Source: Macrostomum hystrix (lineage: Eukaryota > Platyhelminthes > Macrostomidae). From it: a stretch of DNA of 64,000 nt. Shown here one piece after another: positions 55,219 through 64,000 of the stretch; the stretch's first letter is position 1, and every line of letters begins with the position of its first letter. A program made the position numbers and the translations under genes. Under the pieces are notes generated by a model, which ran no database searches, had not been told where the DNA came from, and saw only the letters and a program-made list of their open reading frames with translations. The stretch lies in the NCBI GenBank assembly GCA_950097015.1, contig CATNEN010000029.1:1680001-1744000 (forward strand), written 5' to 3'.

Positions 55219-57202
55219 TTAGACGCCAGAAGGATAGCTCTCAGCCAGCCACCAGTCGGGCACGTCAATGCTGAGCCGGAGACAGGCGCGCAGAAACAGT
55301 CGCCGGTGCATCCAACGCGGCGCCGCAGCCAGCAGTCGCAGTAGGCAGCGCAGCAGTCTGGCCAGGACGGCATCAACGAAAGGCCGGTATCCGACAGCGC
55401 CCAGGGCACGCTGACGCATCGGGGTTGGTGCATCCGAGACTTCTAAGAAAACGGCAGCCACTGCCGGCGGAGAGAACGACGCAAGCAGGAGACGCAGTGG
55501 CAGCAGCAAAGGTAAGAGCAACACGGGCGATGACCGATCGCCGGCGATTAGGAGAATACCATTGGAGAGAGCTTCGGCTAGGGGGCGAAAATGCGGCGGC
55601 GGAGATTGCAGAGCAGATATTAGACGGAGTTGAACCTCGCCGCAGGCGGATCTACAGCTGTATCATTAATATTGGACATTGTAGCTAGGAAGCAGAGCAA
55701 TGTGGAGCAATGAGCCACTGGAACCATGAGACACTGGAACCATGAGACACTAGAACCTTTAGACACTGGAACCATGAGATACTGCAACCATGAAACACTG
55801 GAACCATGAAACACTGGAACCATGAGGCACTGGAACCATTAGACACTGGAACCATCAGCCACTGGAACCATGAGATACTGGAACCATGAGATACTGGAAC
55901 CATGAGGCACTGGAACCATGAGATACTGGAACCATTAGACACTGGAACCATGAGATACTGGAACCATGAGATACTGGAACCATGAGACACTAGAACCTTT
56001 AGACACTGGAACCATGAGATACTGCAACCATGAAACACTGGAACCATGAAACACTGGAACCATGAGGCACTGGAACCATTAGACACTGGAACCATGAGAC
56101 ACTGGAAACATGAGATACTGGAACCATGAGACACTGTAACCATTAGACACTGGAACCATGAGACACTGTAACCATTAGACACTGGAACCATGAGACACTG
56201 TAACCATTAGAACTGGAACCATGAGACACTGTAACCATTAGACACTGGAGAGATCAGAGACGGGAGTGCTGTGATTGGAGAGTACATTCGAGAGATGAGA
56301 CATGGGATTAAGAGGCAAGCAAGAAATCAGATAGGGTAGAGAATGTGTTGAAAGGAGCTCCGAGGGCCGCATCTGGTCCAGTTGCCAGAGATTTGACAAC
56401 CCATGTCTAATGGTGCCCCAAAAAGAGCAAAGCAGCCCTCGCACCTTCTGAGATTGCCGGCCAAGGCGCTGTCGGCTTCAGGCACACCCAGCTGCAGGCC
56501 AATCCGATGCCAGTGCCGGGCATAGGCAGCCAATTGCGGGCTGTCCGGGCCCTCATTGTCAATGCAGCGAATGCCAAAGAGGCGTCTGTGCAGCAAGGCG
56601 TAAGCAACAAATGCAGTCTGCACTGTGCGCATATCATCTGTGTTAAACACTGGGACGCCAACCACTGAGTTAGCCGCGTGAGTGTGCGCTCGACGAACAG
56701 CAATACTGGACTGGCCAGCCTGACAGGCGGCGTTTGCCGGATCTCCCAAATGCCAGGCGATCACGTGACGTGCGGTGGAAACGTAGCGACGCAGCGCTTT
56801 AATTGGCTGATCGGATCGGCCCGTTGCTGCCAGAACAGAAGACAGCGGAGCGAGCGATAAGCCAGTCATGAGGGAGAACAGTAGAGCGGCCATGCAGGAG
56901 GCAAAGTTATCCGCCAGTAAGTGAGTCGCTGCGCGTTGGTCGGCCTCAGATAGTTGACTTAGCTCTGGGATTTTAGTAGGCTTGCCGTCTTCCGTCGAAG
57001 TGCTGAGTTGCCGAGCTTCATCAAATGGATTCTTATGGACATTATTACCTTCTGCTGAAGTGCTAGGTTGCCGAGCTTCATCAAATGGATTATCATGGAC
57101 ATTATTACCTTCCGTTGAAGTGCTACGTTGCCGAGCTTCATCAAAGGGATTCTCATGGACATTGTTGCCTTCCGTTGAAGTACTCTGTTGTCGAGGAAAC
57201 AT
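55219..57202 (-). CDS. ER-bound oxygenase mpaB / rubber oxygenase-like (DUF2236) protein, two exons
   Basis: Exon 1 (57202-56445) ends AGAAG before GTGCGA in phase 2. Exon 2 (55657-55219) follows GATACAG, or starts 6 bases later after CTGTAG; both keep frame, giving 398 or 396 residues. Residues 1-70 are 3.5 copies of a 20-residue unit (STSTEGNNVHENPFDEARQ type). The rest resembles PF09995 haem oxygenases: LAATGRSDQPIKALRRY, then IAVRRAH with the R-x-x-H spacing (R170, H173) where latex clearing protein has its haem-ligating His, then FVAYALLHRRLFGI and WHRIGLQLGVPEAD; exon 2 continues EVQLRLISALQSPPPHFRPL and an Arg/Leu-rich end. The substrate is unknown. An upstream exon is possible, since no signal or membrane anchor precedes the repeats. 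The intron holds an 18-bp minisatellite. Confidence 0.72.
55695..56250 (+). repeat. 18-bp minisatellite in the mpaB-like intron, about 30 copies
   Basis: Units are ACTGGAACCATGAGACAC with variants GAGATAC, AAACAC, GAGGCAC, ATTAGACAC and AGAACCTTT. A block (ACTAGAACCTTTAGACACTG, then GATACTGCAACC) occurs near 55750 and 55990, indicating internal duplication. The 168-codon minus-strand frame is an artefact of the 18-bp length. Confidence 0.92.
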
Positions 57203-58764
57203 TTTATATTAAGCGAAAGACATTTTTTTTAATACCGAGTAACAGCAATTTTGTTAATGCTTTTTAACGTTTTATTTCAATCGCAGTAGCGTCAATGATG
57301 CGGAAGAGCGAATGCACGTTTAACTGAAAAGCAGACGAGAAAACTTTATTATTATATTATTCCACATCACTAGCAAATGAGGATTTAAATTATGATCTAC
57401 TATTATTATGATTTTTTACTAGCCTATAAGCGAAGATGCAAAACGGAAGCTATAACAATGTTCGCGAATCACGGGGTGAGCTAGCAGATATGCGCACGCT
57501 AGATCACACGTTAAATACGCGGAGATTATTCTACCTGCCATTTTCTCTGTCAATCACTTTATTTATAATTACAGTGTGACAGCAAGTGGGCAGGTGGTTA
57601 TTCTATCGACCCCACACTCTAATTATAAGTACAAGATCAAACCAAATGTAACAGAAACCGATAAAAACGTATCCTTTTCATTGGAAAATGACTTCTAATT
57701 AATTTTTGAGCAGAAGATCCGAAAAATGCTTTTTTACTAATAAACCAACCTTTTTTGCTTACAAAACAACAAACAGGAAATAATGAAACACTTTACTTAG
57801 CAACTAAATCTTAAAAGTTTTAAGTTTATCGTGCTTGCAGTGTTTTTCAGAGAAACTTTCAGCTACGTGTATTTAGGATTAGCAAAATAAATATTAGTCA
57901 AGCCGGATGTACATGAACTATTGCGGAAATGAAGCTAACGCTCTATAGGTATCGAGTCTTAGCAGTATAAACAACAAAAAGCGAATTGCAATTTCAACGA
58001 CTAATCATACACAGTACAGAACCTACTATCTCCATAAGTGGAATGACCCTAATCATAAAGTGAATTAAAAATAAAGATAAAAATACAACTAATAGAAAAA
58101 TCTGTCAGCTAAAATGAACAGATAAAACAATACAAAAATTCCAGCTATCAAATGTTGAGTTCAAAGAATGTGTGCGACTTAATTGATTGGTTTCAATCAA
58201 CGTCACACAGAGTAGCACTAGTGTAGCAACGAGATAGTAAGTTAAATTCATCTTTAATTCATTTAAACGAAAGAGAGACAAAAAACTGACAAAGAAAGAA
58301 GTAAACAACGAAGCAGGGGTAGGTGAAAGCAAACATGTACAAGCTGGTATGTAGTAAATAATATGCAGAGGACACAACAACGCGTTATATATTGCCTCAT
58401 CGGGAGAGTCATTTTAGGTTTGTTAGAGATGATAAAAAGTCTGTAAACTAAAGAACAAACATGCTTTAAACTGTAAAGCAACAAACTAGCAAATAAGCGG
58501 TTATAAAGCAGATAGTTAAAAACAAGAACAATATGCGGCAGGCAAAATAACAAATTAGAAATGATAATTAAATCAGACCATTGGCAAAATGACTTGGCAG
58601 AGGTATCAGTATTTAATAACTACAAGCTAATAACAGGGTTAAGATTCTACAGAAAACTCTAAATAAGGAAATGATTGTCCAAGAAGCCTGCGGACTTTCT
58701 ACTTCAGTTAGAAATAAGAATGATGTCAACTGATTGATAATACAATTACGTTTTATATTTCTAT
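57203..58764. other. Gene-less AT-rich spacer
   Basis: No supported exon. Hydrophobic minus-strand open frames near 58.1-58.5 kb are short, AT-driven and unsupported. The 3' UTR of the nucleoporin should occupy the right part. Confidence 0.45.
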
Positions 58765-61700
58765 CTATCTTTTTCTGCGAGTAGACTTCTGAAATTTCCG
58801 CTGCGGATTAAATATATTTTCGCCGGCCTGTGGTTGAAGCAGTGGCTGTTGTGTGGTGAATGAAAAAGTAGGAATCGTCTGCTGTGGCTGCGGCTGACCA
58901 GTGAATGCAAAGCTGGGAGCCGCCGGCGGTTGTAACTGTGCCGGCGGCTGAGCTGGCATGCCAAAGCTAGGCGCAGATGGCTGCTGCGTTTGCTGGTGAG
59001 TGGAAAAGCTAAAGCTTGGCATTGCCTGTTGCTTACTTAAAAAGCCAAAGCTTGGCGCACCCGGTGTCTGTTGAGTTGACAGGCCAAAGCTTGGTGCACC
59101 TGATGTCTGTTGGGTTGACAGGCCAAAGCTTGGTGCACCCGATGTCTTTTGGGTTGACAGGCCAAAGCTTGGTGCACCCGATGTCTGTTGGGTTGACAGG
59201 CCAAAGCTTGGCGCACCCGGTGTCTGTTGAGTTGACAGGCCAAAGCTTGGTGCACCCGATGTCTGTTGGGTTGACAGGCCAAAGCTTGGTGCACCCGATG
59301 TCTGTTGGGTTGACAGGCCAAAGCTTGGTGCACCCGATGTCTGTTGGGTTGACAGGCCAAAGCTTGGTGCACCCGATGTCTGTTGGGTTGACAGGCCAAA
59401 GCTTGGTGCACCCGATGTCTGTTGGGTCGACAGGCCAAAGCTTGGTGCACCCGATGTCTGTTGGGTTGACAGGCCAAAGCTTGGTGCACCCAGAGTCTGT
59501 TGGGTTGACAGGCCAAAGCTTGGTGGACCCAGAGTCTGTTGGGTTGACAGGCCAAAGCTTGGTGCACCCAGAGTCTGTTGGGTTGACAGGCCAAAGCTTG
59601 GCACACCAGATGGCTGAGGCTTCTGTTGGTTTGCAAGGCCAAAGTTTGGCCCAGCAGATGGTTGAGACTGCTGTTGGTTTGACAGGCCAAAGCTTGGCCC
59701 AGCAGATGAGTGAGACTGCTGCTGTTGCTGGTTAAAAGCAAAGTTAATGCCTGAAAGAGATTGCGGTTGTTGGTCTAAGAAAGACGAACCAGCAGCCGAA
59801 GAAGTTTGCTGCGGACGGTTTTCAGACGAACCGGTAGAAAAGAGACTTGTTGGAGCAGTCGTTTGCTGCTGCTGACCTGAAAAAGAGAAACTGGTTGTTG
59901 CTGCTGCTTTAGCGCCCAATGAGACAAGAGAGCCTGGTGCGGATGGCACTTTACTGTCTGAGTTCAACAGCTGCGACTGCTGCTGCACCTGTTGGCCAAC
60001 ACGGCTAAAAAGAGAGCCGGAGCCGGCTGAAGCGGAACTTTTCTCTGAAGTTTGAACCATAGGCATGAAAGAGAAGGCAGCAGCAGTCTTCTGTTGCTGG
60101 GCTGGCTGTTGATTTTGCTGTTGCGAGCTCTGTTTGGATTGCGATTGTGTCTGACCGGAGCTAAAACTAAAAAGACCAAAACCACCTGATGAGGACGCTG
60201 ATGCAGTGGAAGCTACGTTTGTTTGAGACGGTGTTATGTTAGCGACAGTCGATACTACCGGTGCTTGAGTGAGACCGGAGCCGAATGGCTGATTAACAGT
60301 GGATGAAGTAGTCGCAGCGGAAGACGAGGGAACTGATTGCGTTGTAGCCGTGTGAGCCGCCGTAGTCTGTTTAAACAAGGTAGCACCAAAGAGCACAGCC
60401 CCGGCTGGGGTTCCGCTGGCGGAGGTGACATGTGGAGCGTCAGACTGGTTGAACAGGCTCCCACCACTGGCTGGCGTAGAGCTAGTTGACGAGATAGTCG
60501 GGCCGCCACCAAAGCCACCAAATGTAAACGATGATTTACTTCCGGAGATTGCTGATTCGGGCACGGAAGGTGCAGCAGAGGCGGCAGTCGTTGTTGCTGC
60601 TAATAAAGAGGGTTCAGTAACCATCGTACCAGCTTTGAAGTTAAACAGGGAAGCTACAGTGGCGGGTGTTTGACTAGTCAGATCAGGCGGTGGTGTTGGT
60701 TTTTCACTATGAGAGCCGCTATTGGCAGTGGCAGCGGTGGCGCCCACGCCGGAGGAGTTGTTGCCGACGCCTTGAAATTTGAAACCACCAAGATTTGTCT
60801 CACTGGTACTGGCTGCCGACTGGAACAGCGACGGCAAATGAGGGCTTCCTGACTGCGCAGTTGTGGTTGTACTAACGGCACTAGCCGAGGAAGCAGTTAC
60901 CATGCTAGCTGAGGCACTAACAGAGAGCGATGAGGCGCTCGTCACTGAGCTAGGCGGCTGGATGCTTGGGAAAGCTGAGAAACCAGCCAGAGAGGAGCCA
61001 ATAGTTTGCGGTGGCTGCGTCAATTTCGCCTGACCACTAGTAGTAAAATAATTTGCCGACTTTTCAATGGCAGCAGATGACTGAGTGAAAGAGGGCAATG
61101 AAAATGCTGGACCATCTTTTGCTAGGTTTGATAGGCCGTCTGCGAAAGACTTTGCTGCCTGGCTGAGTGTTGTGGGCACGGGGATTTGCTTAACGGGAGC
61201 GGCCGATGCAGTCGAAGATGCAGGTTTGGACACAGGTGAATTCAATAAAGTTTGGCCAAAAAATGAAGGAAGTGGAGCAGCTGCAGCATTTGAAGAAGGC
61301 CCTGTTTTAGTGGTCGCCGTAGGGGCTGCTAGCGACTGCAAGCTCACAGACGGCGTTGATTGCCCAGTAGGCAGAGAAGCTGATACTGGTGCTGTTGTCG
61401 GCTGGTTGGTGGCAGGTTTCGGAGGAGTTGCTGTTGACACGGAACTGCCCGTTGTTAAAGCGGCCGCTGGAGGCTGCTGGAGAAGCGAAATTAGCGGCGC
61501 GGTGGAAGCAGCCGAGCCTATTTTAGGTGTTGAGAGGGCAGGCGCTGGAGCCAGTGCAGTCGAGGAAGCGGCGCAGGTGGAGACAGAGGCTGTCTGTGCT
61601 ATGTTGCTCAGCAGTCGCCTGATGCGATCGCGTCGAGTCTCTCGGACCTGGCGCTCGCGTTGGCGCGCCTGCCGCTGAGCCACAAGACGGGACGTAGGGC

Positions 61701-62931
61701 TCTCTGCCTGGGCTGTTGCCATGCCAGTCAGAGACGTGTCATTTAGCAGGCGCCTGTACTGCTGCTGCCTCTCAGAGCGTTCTAGACTGGCTACTAGGGC
61801 TGTGACGGTCATTCTGGGCCGCTGCGGCGACTGACGGGGCGAAGTTAATGAACGTGACGCCGAAGGCGGTCTTACCACCGAATGATTTTGTAATGGGGTA
61901 GGCGACGAAGAAAGTGACATTACCGATGGGCCTTCGTTAAGCGCATTCACAGAGGCAATATGGTTATTAGCGGCTTCGCTTGGTATTGACGCAGCTGGCT
62001 GAGATTGCGACACGGAAATGTCAGTTTGGCAGGACTCGGATCGGCTGCTAACGCGAATTGCACCTGCGTTGCTTAAGATGGACGACACAGGCAGCAGGCC
62101 GGCAGAAGGCGAAATTGACATAAGGCTTGGCGATTGCTGCTCCACAGGTGTCACTATCGCCAATGGCATTGCCAGCTGATGACGCGGTGTAGGAGGACCT
62201 GTCTTAGCGTTGTCAGGCAGTACCTCGCTCAGCGACGTCGCTTTAAATGTTTCATCGCTAAACCGACGCCGCTTAGAATCTCGACGACGCTTGTGATTTT
62301 TTAGGTGATCTGGAGTCGGCGGATCCGACGACGCAGCCACTCCGCTGTCTACACCAGCAGACTCATTGTCGCTACAGTCAAGATCGACATCGGCGTCGTC
62401 GCTGAGCAGTTCGCCGGCATTAGCTGTGACGGCTTCGGCAGTTGATTCGGCCGGAGTCGTCGCGGAAGAAGGCGACGAAGAAGTCATTTGTGAGGCGCTA
62501 CGCTTGCGCGATTCGAGGATGCGCAGGCCGCGCAAGACGCTTTCGCGTTCGTCTAAATCGCGCGCTAAAGCGAAATTGGCGCCAGTAAACGCGGAGGCAC
62601 CGCTGCTACTGGCGCTAGAAGGCAAAAGTTGGCGACGGCGGTGGTCAAACGTGCCGGGCGCCTGTCGGACAGTCAGTACTGATGATGCAAGCGGGGGTGG
62701 CGGCGGCGGTGGTGGCAGAAGCCTCCGTTGCTGAAGCTCGTCGTTATAATTATTATTGGACATTGGACTGCCGACGGGCGCTGGTGGAACGAGTAAGCGT
62801 ACGCCGCTGCCGCCATTGGAACTGGTAGGTATCCCCGGCACACCGGGAGATGCCCCGGCCAATGCTGCAGCGGCAGCCGCATCGGCTGACCGCTTCGAGA
62901 AGCTGTAGTAGCCTTTAGCGTGACGGCGCAG
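58765..62931 (-). CDS. POM121: FG-repeat nucleoporin, POM121-like (5' end not resolved)
   Basis: One large exon opens at a TAATTTCAG acceptor (62931) and reads 1,388 residues to the stop. The opening residues LRRHAKGYYSFSKR and an Ala run lack Met, so an upstream exon is needed, or translation starts at the internal MSNNNYN (about residue 57). Around residues 127-147, LDERESVLRGLRILESRKRS lines up with the CARETVLSALKECKKR segment of vertebrate POM121; NHKRRRDSKRRRF near 210 is a likely nuclear localisation signal. The remainder is Ser/Thr/Ala-rich with FG, GFG and FxFG motifs, typical of the disordered pore barrier. Near the C-terminus are about 14 copies of a 13-residue unit (SFGLSTQQTSGAP). 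The basic end QRKFQKSTRRKR also resembles NUP153. The membrane anchor of POM121 is not seen. Confidence 0.78.
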   Translation of the reverse strand: MRRHAKGYYSFSKRSADAAAAAALAGASPGVPGIPTSSNGGSGVRLLVPPAPVGSPMSNNNYNDELQQRRLLPPPPPPPPLASSVLTVRQAPGTFDHRRRQLLPSSASSSGASAFTGANFALARDLDERESVLRGLRILESRKRSASQMTSSSPSSATTPAESTAEAVTANAGELLSDDADVDLDCSDNESAGVDSGVAASSDPPTPDHLKNHKRRRDSKRRRFSDETFKATSLSEVLPDNAKTGPPTPRHQLAMPLAIVTPVEQQSPSLMSISPSAGLLPVSSILSNAGAIRVSSRSESCQTDISVSQSQPAASIPSEAANNHIASVNALNEGPSVMSLSSSPTPLQNHSVVRPPSASRSLTSPRQSPQRPRMTVTALVASLERSERQQQYRRLLNDTSLTGMATAQAESPTSRLVAQRQARQRERQVRETRRDRIRRLLSNIAQTASVSTCAASSTALAPAPALSTPKIGSAASTAPLISLLQQPPAAALTTGSSVSTATPPKPATNQPTTAPVSASLPTGQSTPSVSLQSLAAPTATTKTGPSSNAAAAPLPSFFGQTLLNSPVSKPASSTASAAPVKQIPVPTTLSQAAKSFADGLSNLAKDGPAFSLPSFTQSSAAIEKSANYFTTSGQAKLTQPPQTIGSSLAGFSAFPSIQPPSSVTSASSLSVSASASMVTASSASAVSTTTTAQSGSPHLPSLFQSAASTSETNLGGFKFQGVGNNSSGVGATAATANSGSHSEKPTPPPDLTSQTPATVASLFNFKAGTMVTEPSLLAATTTAASAAPSVPESAISGSKSSFTFGGFGGGPTISSTSSTPASGGSLFNQSDAPHVTSASGTPAGAVLFGATLFKQTTAAHTATTQSVPSSSAATTSSTVNQPFGSGLTQAPVVSTVANITPSQTNVASTASASSSGGFGLFSFSSGQTQSQSKQSSQQQNQQPAQQQKTAAAFSFMPMVQTSEKSSASAGSGSLFSRVGQQVQQQSQLLNSDSKVPSAPGSLVSLGAKAAATTSFSFSGQQQQTTAPTSLFSTGSSENRPQQTSSAAGSSFLDQQPQSLSGINFAFNQQQQQSHSSAGPSFGLSNQQQSQPSAGPNFGLANQQKPQPSGVPSFGLSTQQTLGAPSFGLSTQQTLGPPSFGLSTQQTLGAPSFGLSTQQTSGAPSFGLSTQQTSGAPSFGLSTQQTSGAPSFGLSTQQTSGAPSFGLSTQQTSGAPSFGLSTQQTSGAPSFGLSTQQTPGAPSFGLSTQQTSGAPSFGLSTQKTSGAPSFGLSTQQTSGAPSFGLSTQQTPGAPSFGFLSKQQAMPSFSFSTHQQTQQPSAPSFGMPAQPPAQLQPPAAPSFAFTGQPQPQQTIPTFSFTTQQPLLQPQAGENIFNPQRKFQKSTRRKR
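59045..59600 (-). repeat. 39-bp coding minisatellite in the nucleoporin, about 14 copies
   Basis: Nearly identical 39-bp units encode SFGLSTQQTSGAP; variants give TPGAP, TLGAP, TLGPP and QKT. More diverged FGLxxQQ units continue to about 59720. Every unit supplies one FG, so copy number sets FG number. Confidence 0.95.
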
Positions 62932-63157
62932 CTGAAATTAATAAAAAAAGTTTTTAAGTAGGCGAGAGGAATTTTTCTCCAGATCCGAACACAGACTGAA
63001 TGCAACAACTATAAGGCTAAAAAAAGACAAAAGACAACGAAAGGGGCACATGATCCACAGATGTGCACCGCAGTTTCAATCCAATGCCCTAGTTGTTAAG
63101 AACAAACAGGCAACAGGCAAAGTGGCAATGAAGACTAGCCACTATTCCTGGTCAAAA

Positions 63158-63163
63158 TTTATT
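63158..63163 (-). terminator. Poly(A) signal of RPS3
   Basis: AATAAA on the minus strand, about 125 bp after the RPS3 stop codon. It lies only about 230 bp upstream of the nucleoporin exon on the same strand. Confidence 0.55.
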
Positions 63164-63288
63164 TTATCTCATGCCTTCTCGACGCTTTTAATGCACGCGC
63201 ATCTGCTTACGCCAGAACTGGCAACTAAACAAAAGCGATTCAATGTTCGCGTCGCATCCCAATCCGAATAGTTAGAATATGATCAAAT

Positions 63289-63708
63289 CTAGGCCGGCGC
63301 CGTGATTTCAGCCTGCGGCTTCTGCTGCTTATTCTCCGAATATGGCTGCGCCGGCACCGTCTGCTCCTTAGGATCGGCGATGGTCACGTGATCGGGTAGC
63401 GGCTTCCTCGAGGGGCCACCACCGGCGGGGGCCTCCCAGTTCTGCATGATCTTCACCTGGATGCCGAGCACGCCCTGACGCAGCTGGACGTGTCGCACGG
63501 CCCGATCGATAAAGCGAATCGACGGCTCACCGCTGTGGATCATGAAGCCTTCGGTGAACTTCATCGATTTGGCGCGCTGGCCACGCAGCTTGCCGCTGAC
63601 GATGACTTCGGCGCCCTTGGCGCCAGACTCGATGATGAATCGCAAGACGCCGTAGCAGGCGCGACGGACAGCGAGGCCACCGAGCAGCTTGTAGCGCAGA
63701 GACTCGGC
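63289..63708 (-). CDS. RPS3: 40S ribosomal protein S3, last coding exon (gene continues off the window)
   Basis: This exon encodes the C-terminal 139 residues, from [20 protein letters not shown] to the stop, equivalent to human residues 102-243. The acceptor CCACCTTCCAG precedes it in phase 0. Conserved landmarks are [49 protein letters not shown] and KPLPDH. RPS3 lies on the solvent side of the 40S subunit at the mRNA entry channel; the tail after KPLPDH is variable between animals. The N-terminal KH-domain exons must lie beyond 64000. The intron visible upstream holds a minisatellite. Confidence 0.96.
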   Translation of the reverse strand, partial: AESLRYKLLGGLAVRRACYGVLRFIIESGAKGAEVIVSGKLRGQRAKSMKFTEGFMIHSGEPSIRFIDRAVRHVQLRQGVLGIQVKIMQNWEAPAGGGPSRKPLPDHVTIADPKEQTVPAQPYSENKQQKPQAEITAPA

Positions 63709-63744
63709 CTGGAAGGTGGCGCGTTCGAAAAAAATTTTAGATAG

Positions 63745-63985
63745 CGGCTGAATAGGATTACAGGATGATTAACAGCTGATTACGGGATGATTAACAGATG
63801 ATTACAGGATGAAAAATAGCTGATAACAGGATGACTGACAACTGATTACAGGATGACTGACAACTGATTACAGGATGACAAATAGCTGATTAAAGGATGA
63901 CTGACAACTGATTACAGGATTACTGATAGCTGATTACAAGATGACTGACAGCTGATTACAGGACGAACGATAACTGACTTCAGAA
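63745..63985 (+). repeat. About 22-bp minisatellite in the RPS3 intron, about 11 copies
   Basis: Units are close to CTGATTACAGGATGACTGAC plus AA, with variants AAATAGCTG and TAACAGATG. It starts within 40 bp of the RPS3 acceptor and runs almost to the window edge. Confidence 0.85.
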
Positions 63986-64000
63986 TGGAATAGAGTAAGA

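Noticed and set aside
55685-56191. 168-codon minus-strand frame rich in Val, Ser, Trp and Gln
   Set aside because: It is the 18-bp minisatellite between the two exons of the mpaB-like gene.
58105-58553. Hydrophobic minus-strand frames that could be small membrane proteins
   Set aside because: They are short and overlapping, in AT-rich sequence with no splice or promoter support.
59016-59735. 239-codon plus-strand frame with repeated TGQSLVHPMSVGL
   Set aside because: It is the antisense shadow of the FG-repeat array in the nucleoporin coding exon.

Overview
This is nuclear DNA from an invertebrate animal, not a prokaryote, virus or organelle. Its genes carry GT-AG introns. The proteins are animal families: a rhodopsin-class GPCR, GTPBP1, IQCB1, DRC7, an ARL9/10-type GTPase, EGF plus fibronectin type II domains, a laminin G domain, a POM121-type nucleoporin and ribosomal protein S3. 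tRNA-derived SINEs and a MITE-like family are scattered through introns and spacers. DRC7 and IQCB1 imply cilia. A lophotrochozoan, perhaps a free-living flatworm, is my best guess, but nothing here fixes the phylum.

Layout. 0.7-1.8 kb: single-exon peptide-type GPCR (+). 2.5-13.7 kb: no convincing gene; SINE pieces and large tandem arrays (28-bp unit with a palindromic E-box, a 24-bp purine-rich unit, 16-bp and 31-bp units). 14.0-17.2 kb: GTPBP1 (-), four exons rebuilt from splice sites. 20.0-25.2 kb: IQCB1 (-) and DRC7 (+), two ciliary genes head to head across 438 bp that contain a perfect RFX X-box. 28.1-29.2 kb: a two-exon ARL9/10-like GTPase (+) with a minisatellite in its intron. 29.3-38.6 kb: 41-bp, 19-bp and 16-bp arrays plus an apparently identical 2,932-bp tandem duplication. 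39.9-41.5 kb: small secreted EGF/FN2 protein (+), TATA promoter, minisatellite in its intron. 43.7-52.8 kb: secreted single laminin G protein (+), four exons, with introns filled by SINEs and three minisatellites. 55.2-57.2 kb: mpaB/rubber-oxygenase-like protein (-), two exons around an 18-bp minisatellite. 58.8-62.9 kb: POM121-like FG nucleoporin (-). 63.3-63.7 kb: last coding exon of RPS3 (-), whose gene runs off the right edge.

How the genes relate. The clearest functional pairing is IQCB1/DRC7: transition-zone and axonemal dynein-regulatory proteins sharing one promoter with an RFX site. The EGF/FN2 and laminin G genes are same-strand neighbours that both encode small secreted extracellular proteins. 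The rest look like unrelated housekeeping or signalling genes in a repeat-rich landscape. The most unusual property of the window is the number of unrelated minisatellites: at least fourteen unit types, several inside introns and one inside the coding sequence of the nucleoporin. I found no CRISPR array, no genuine tRNA or rRNA gene and no new multigene system; the very long open frames in the arrays are repeat artefacts.
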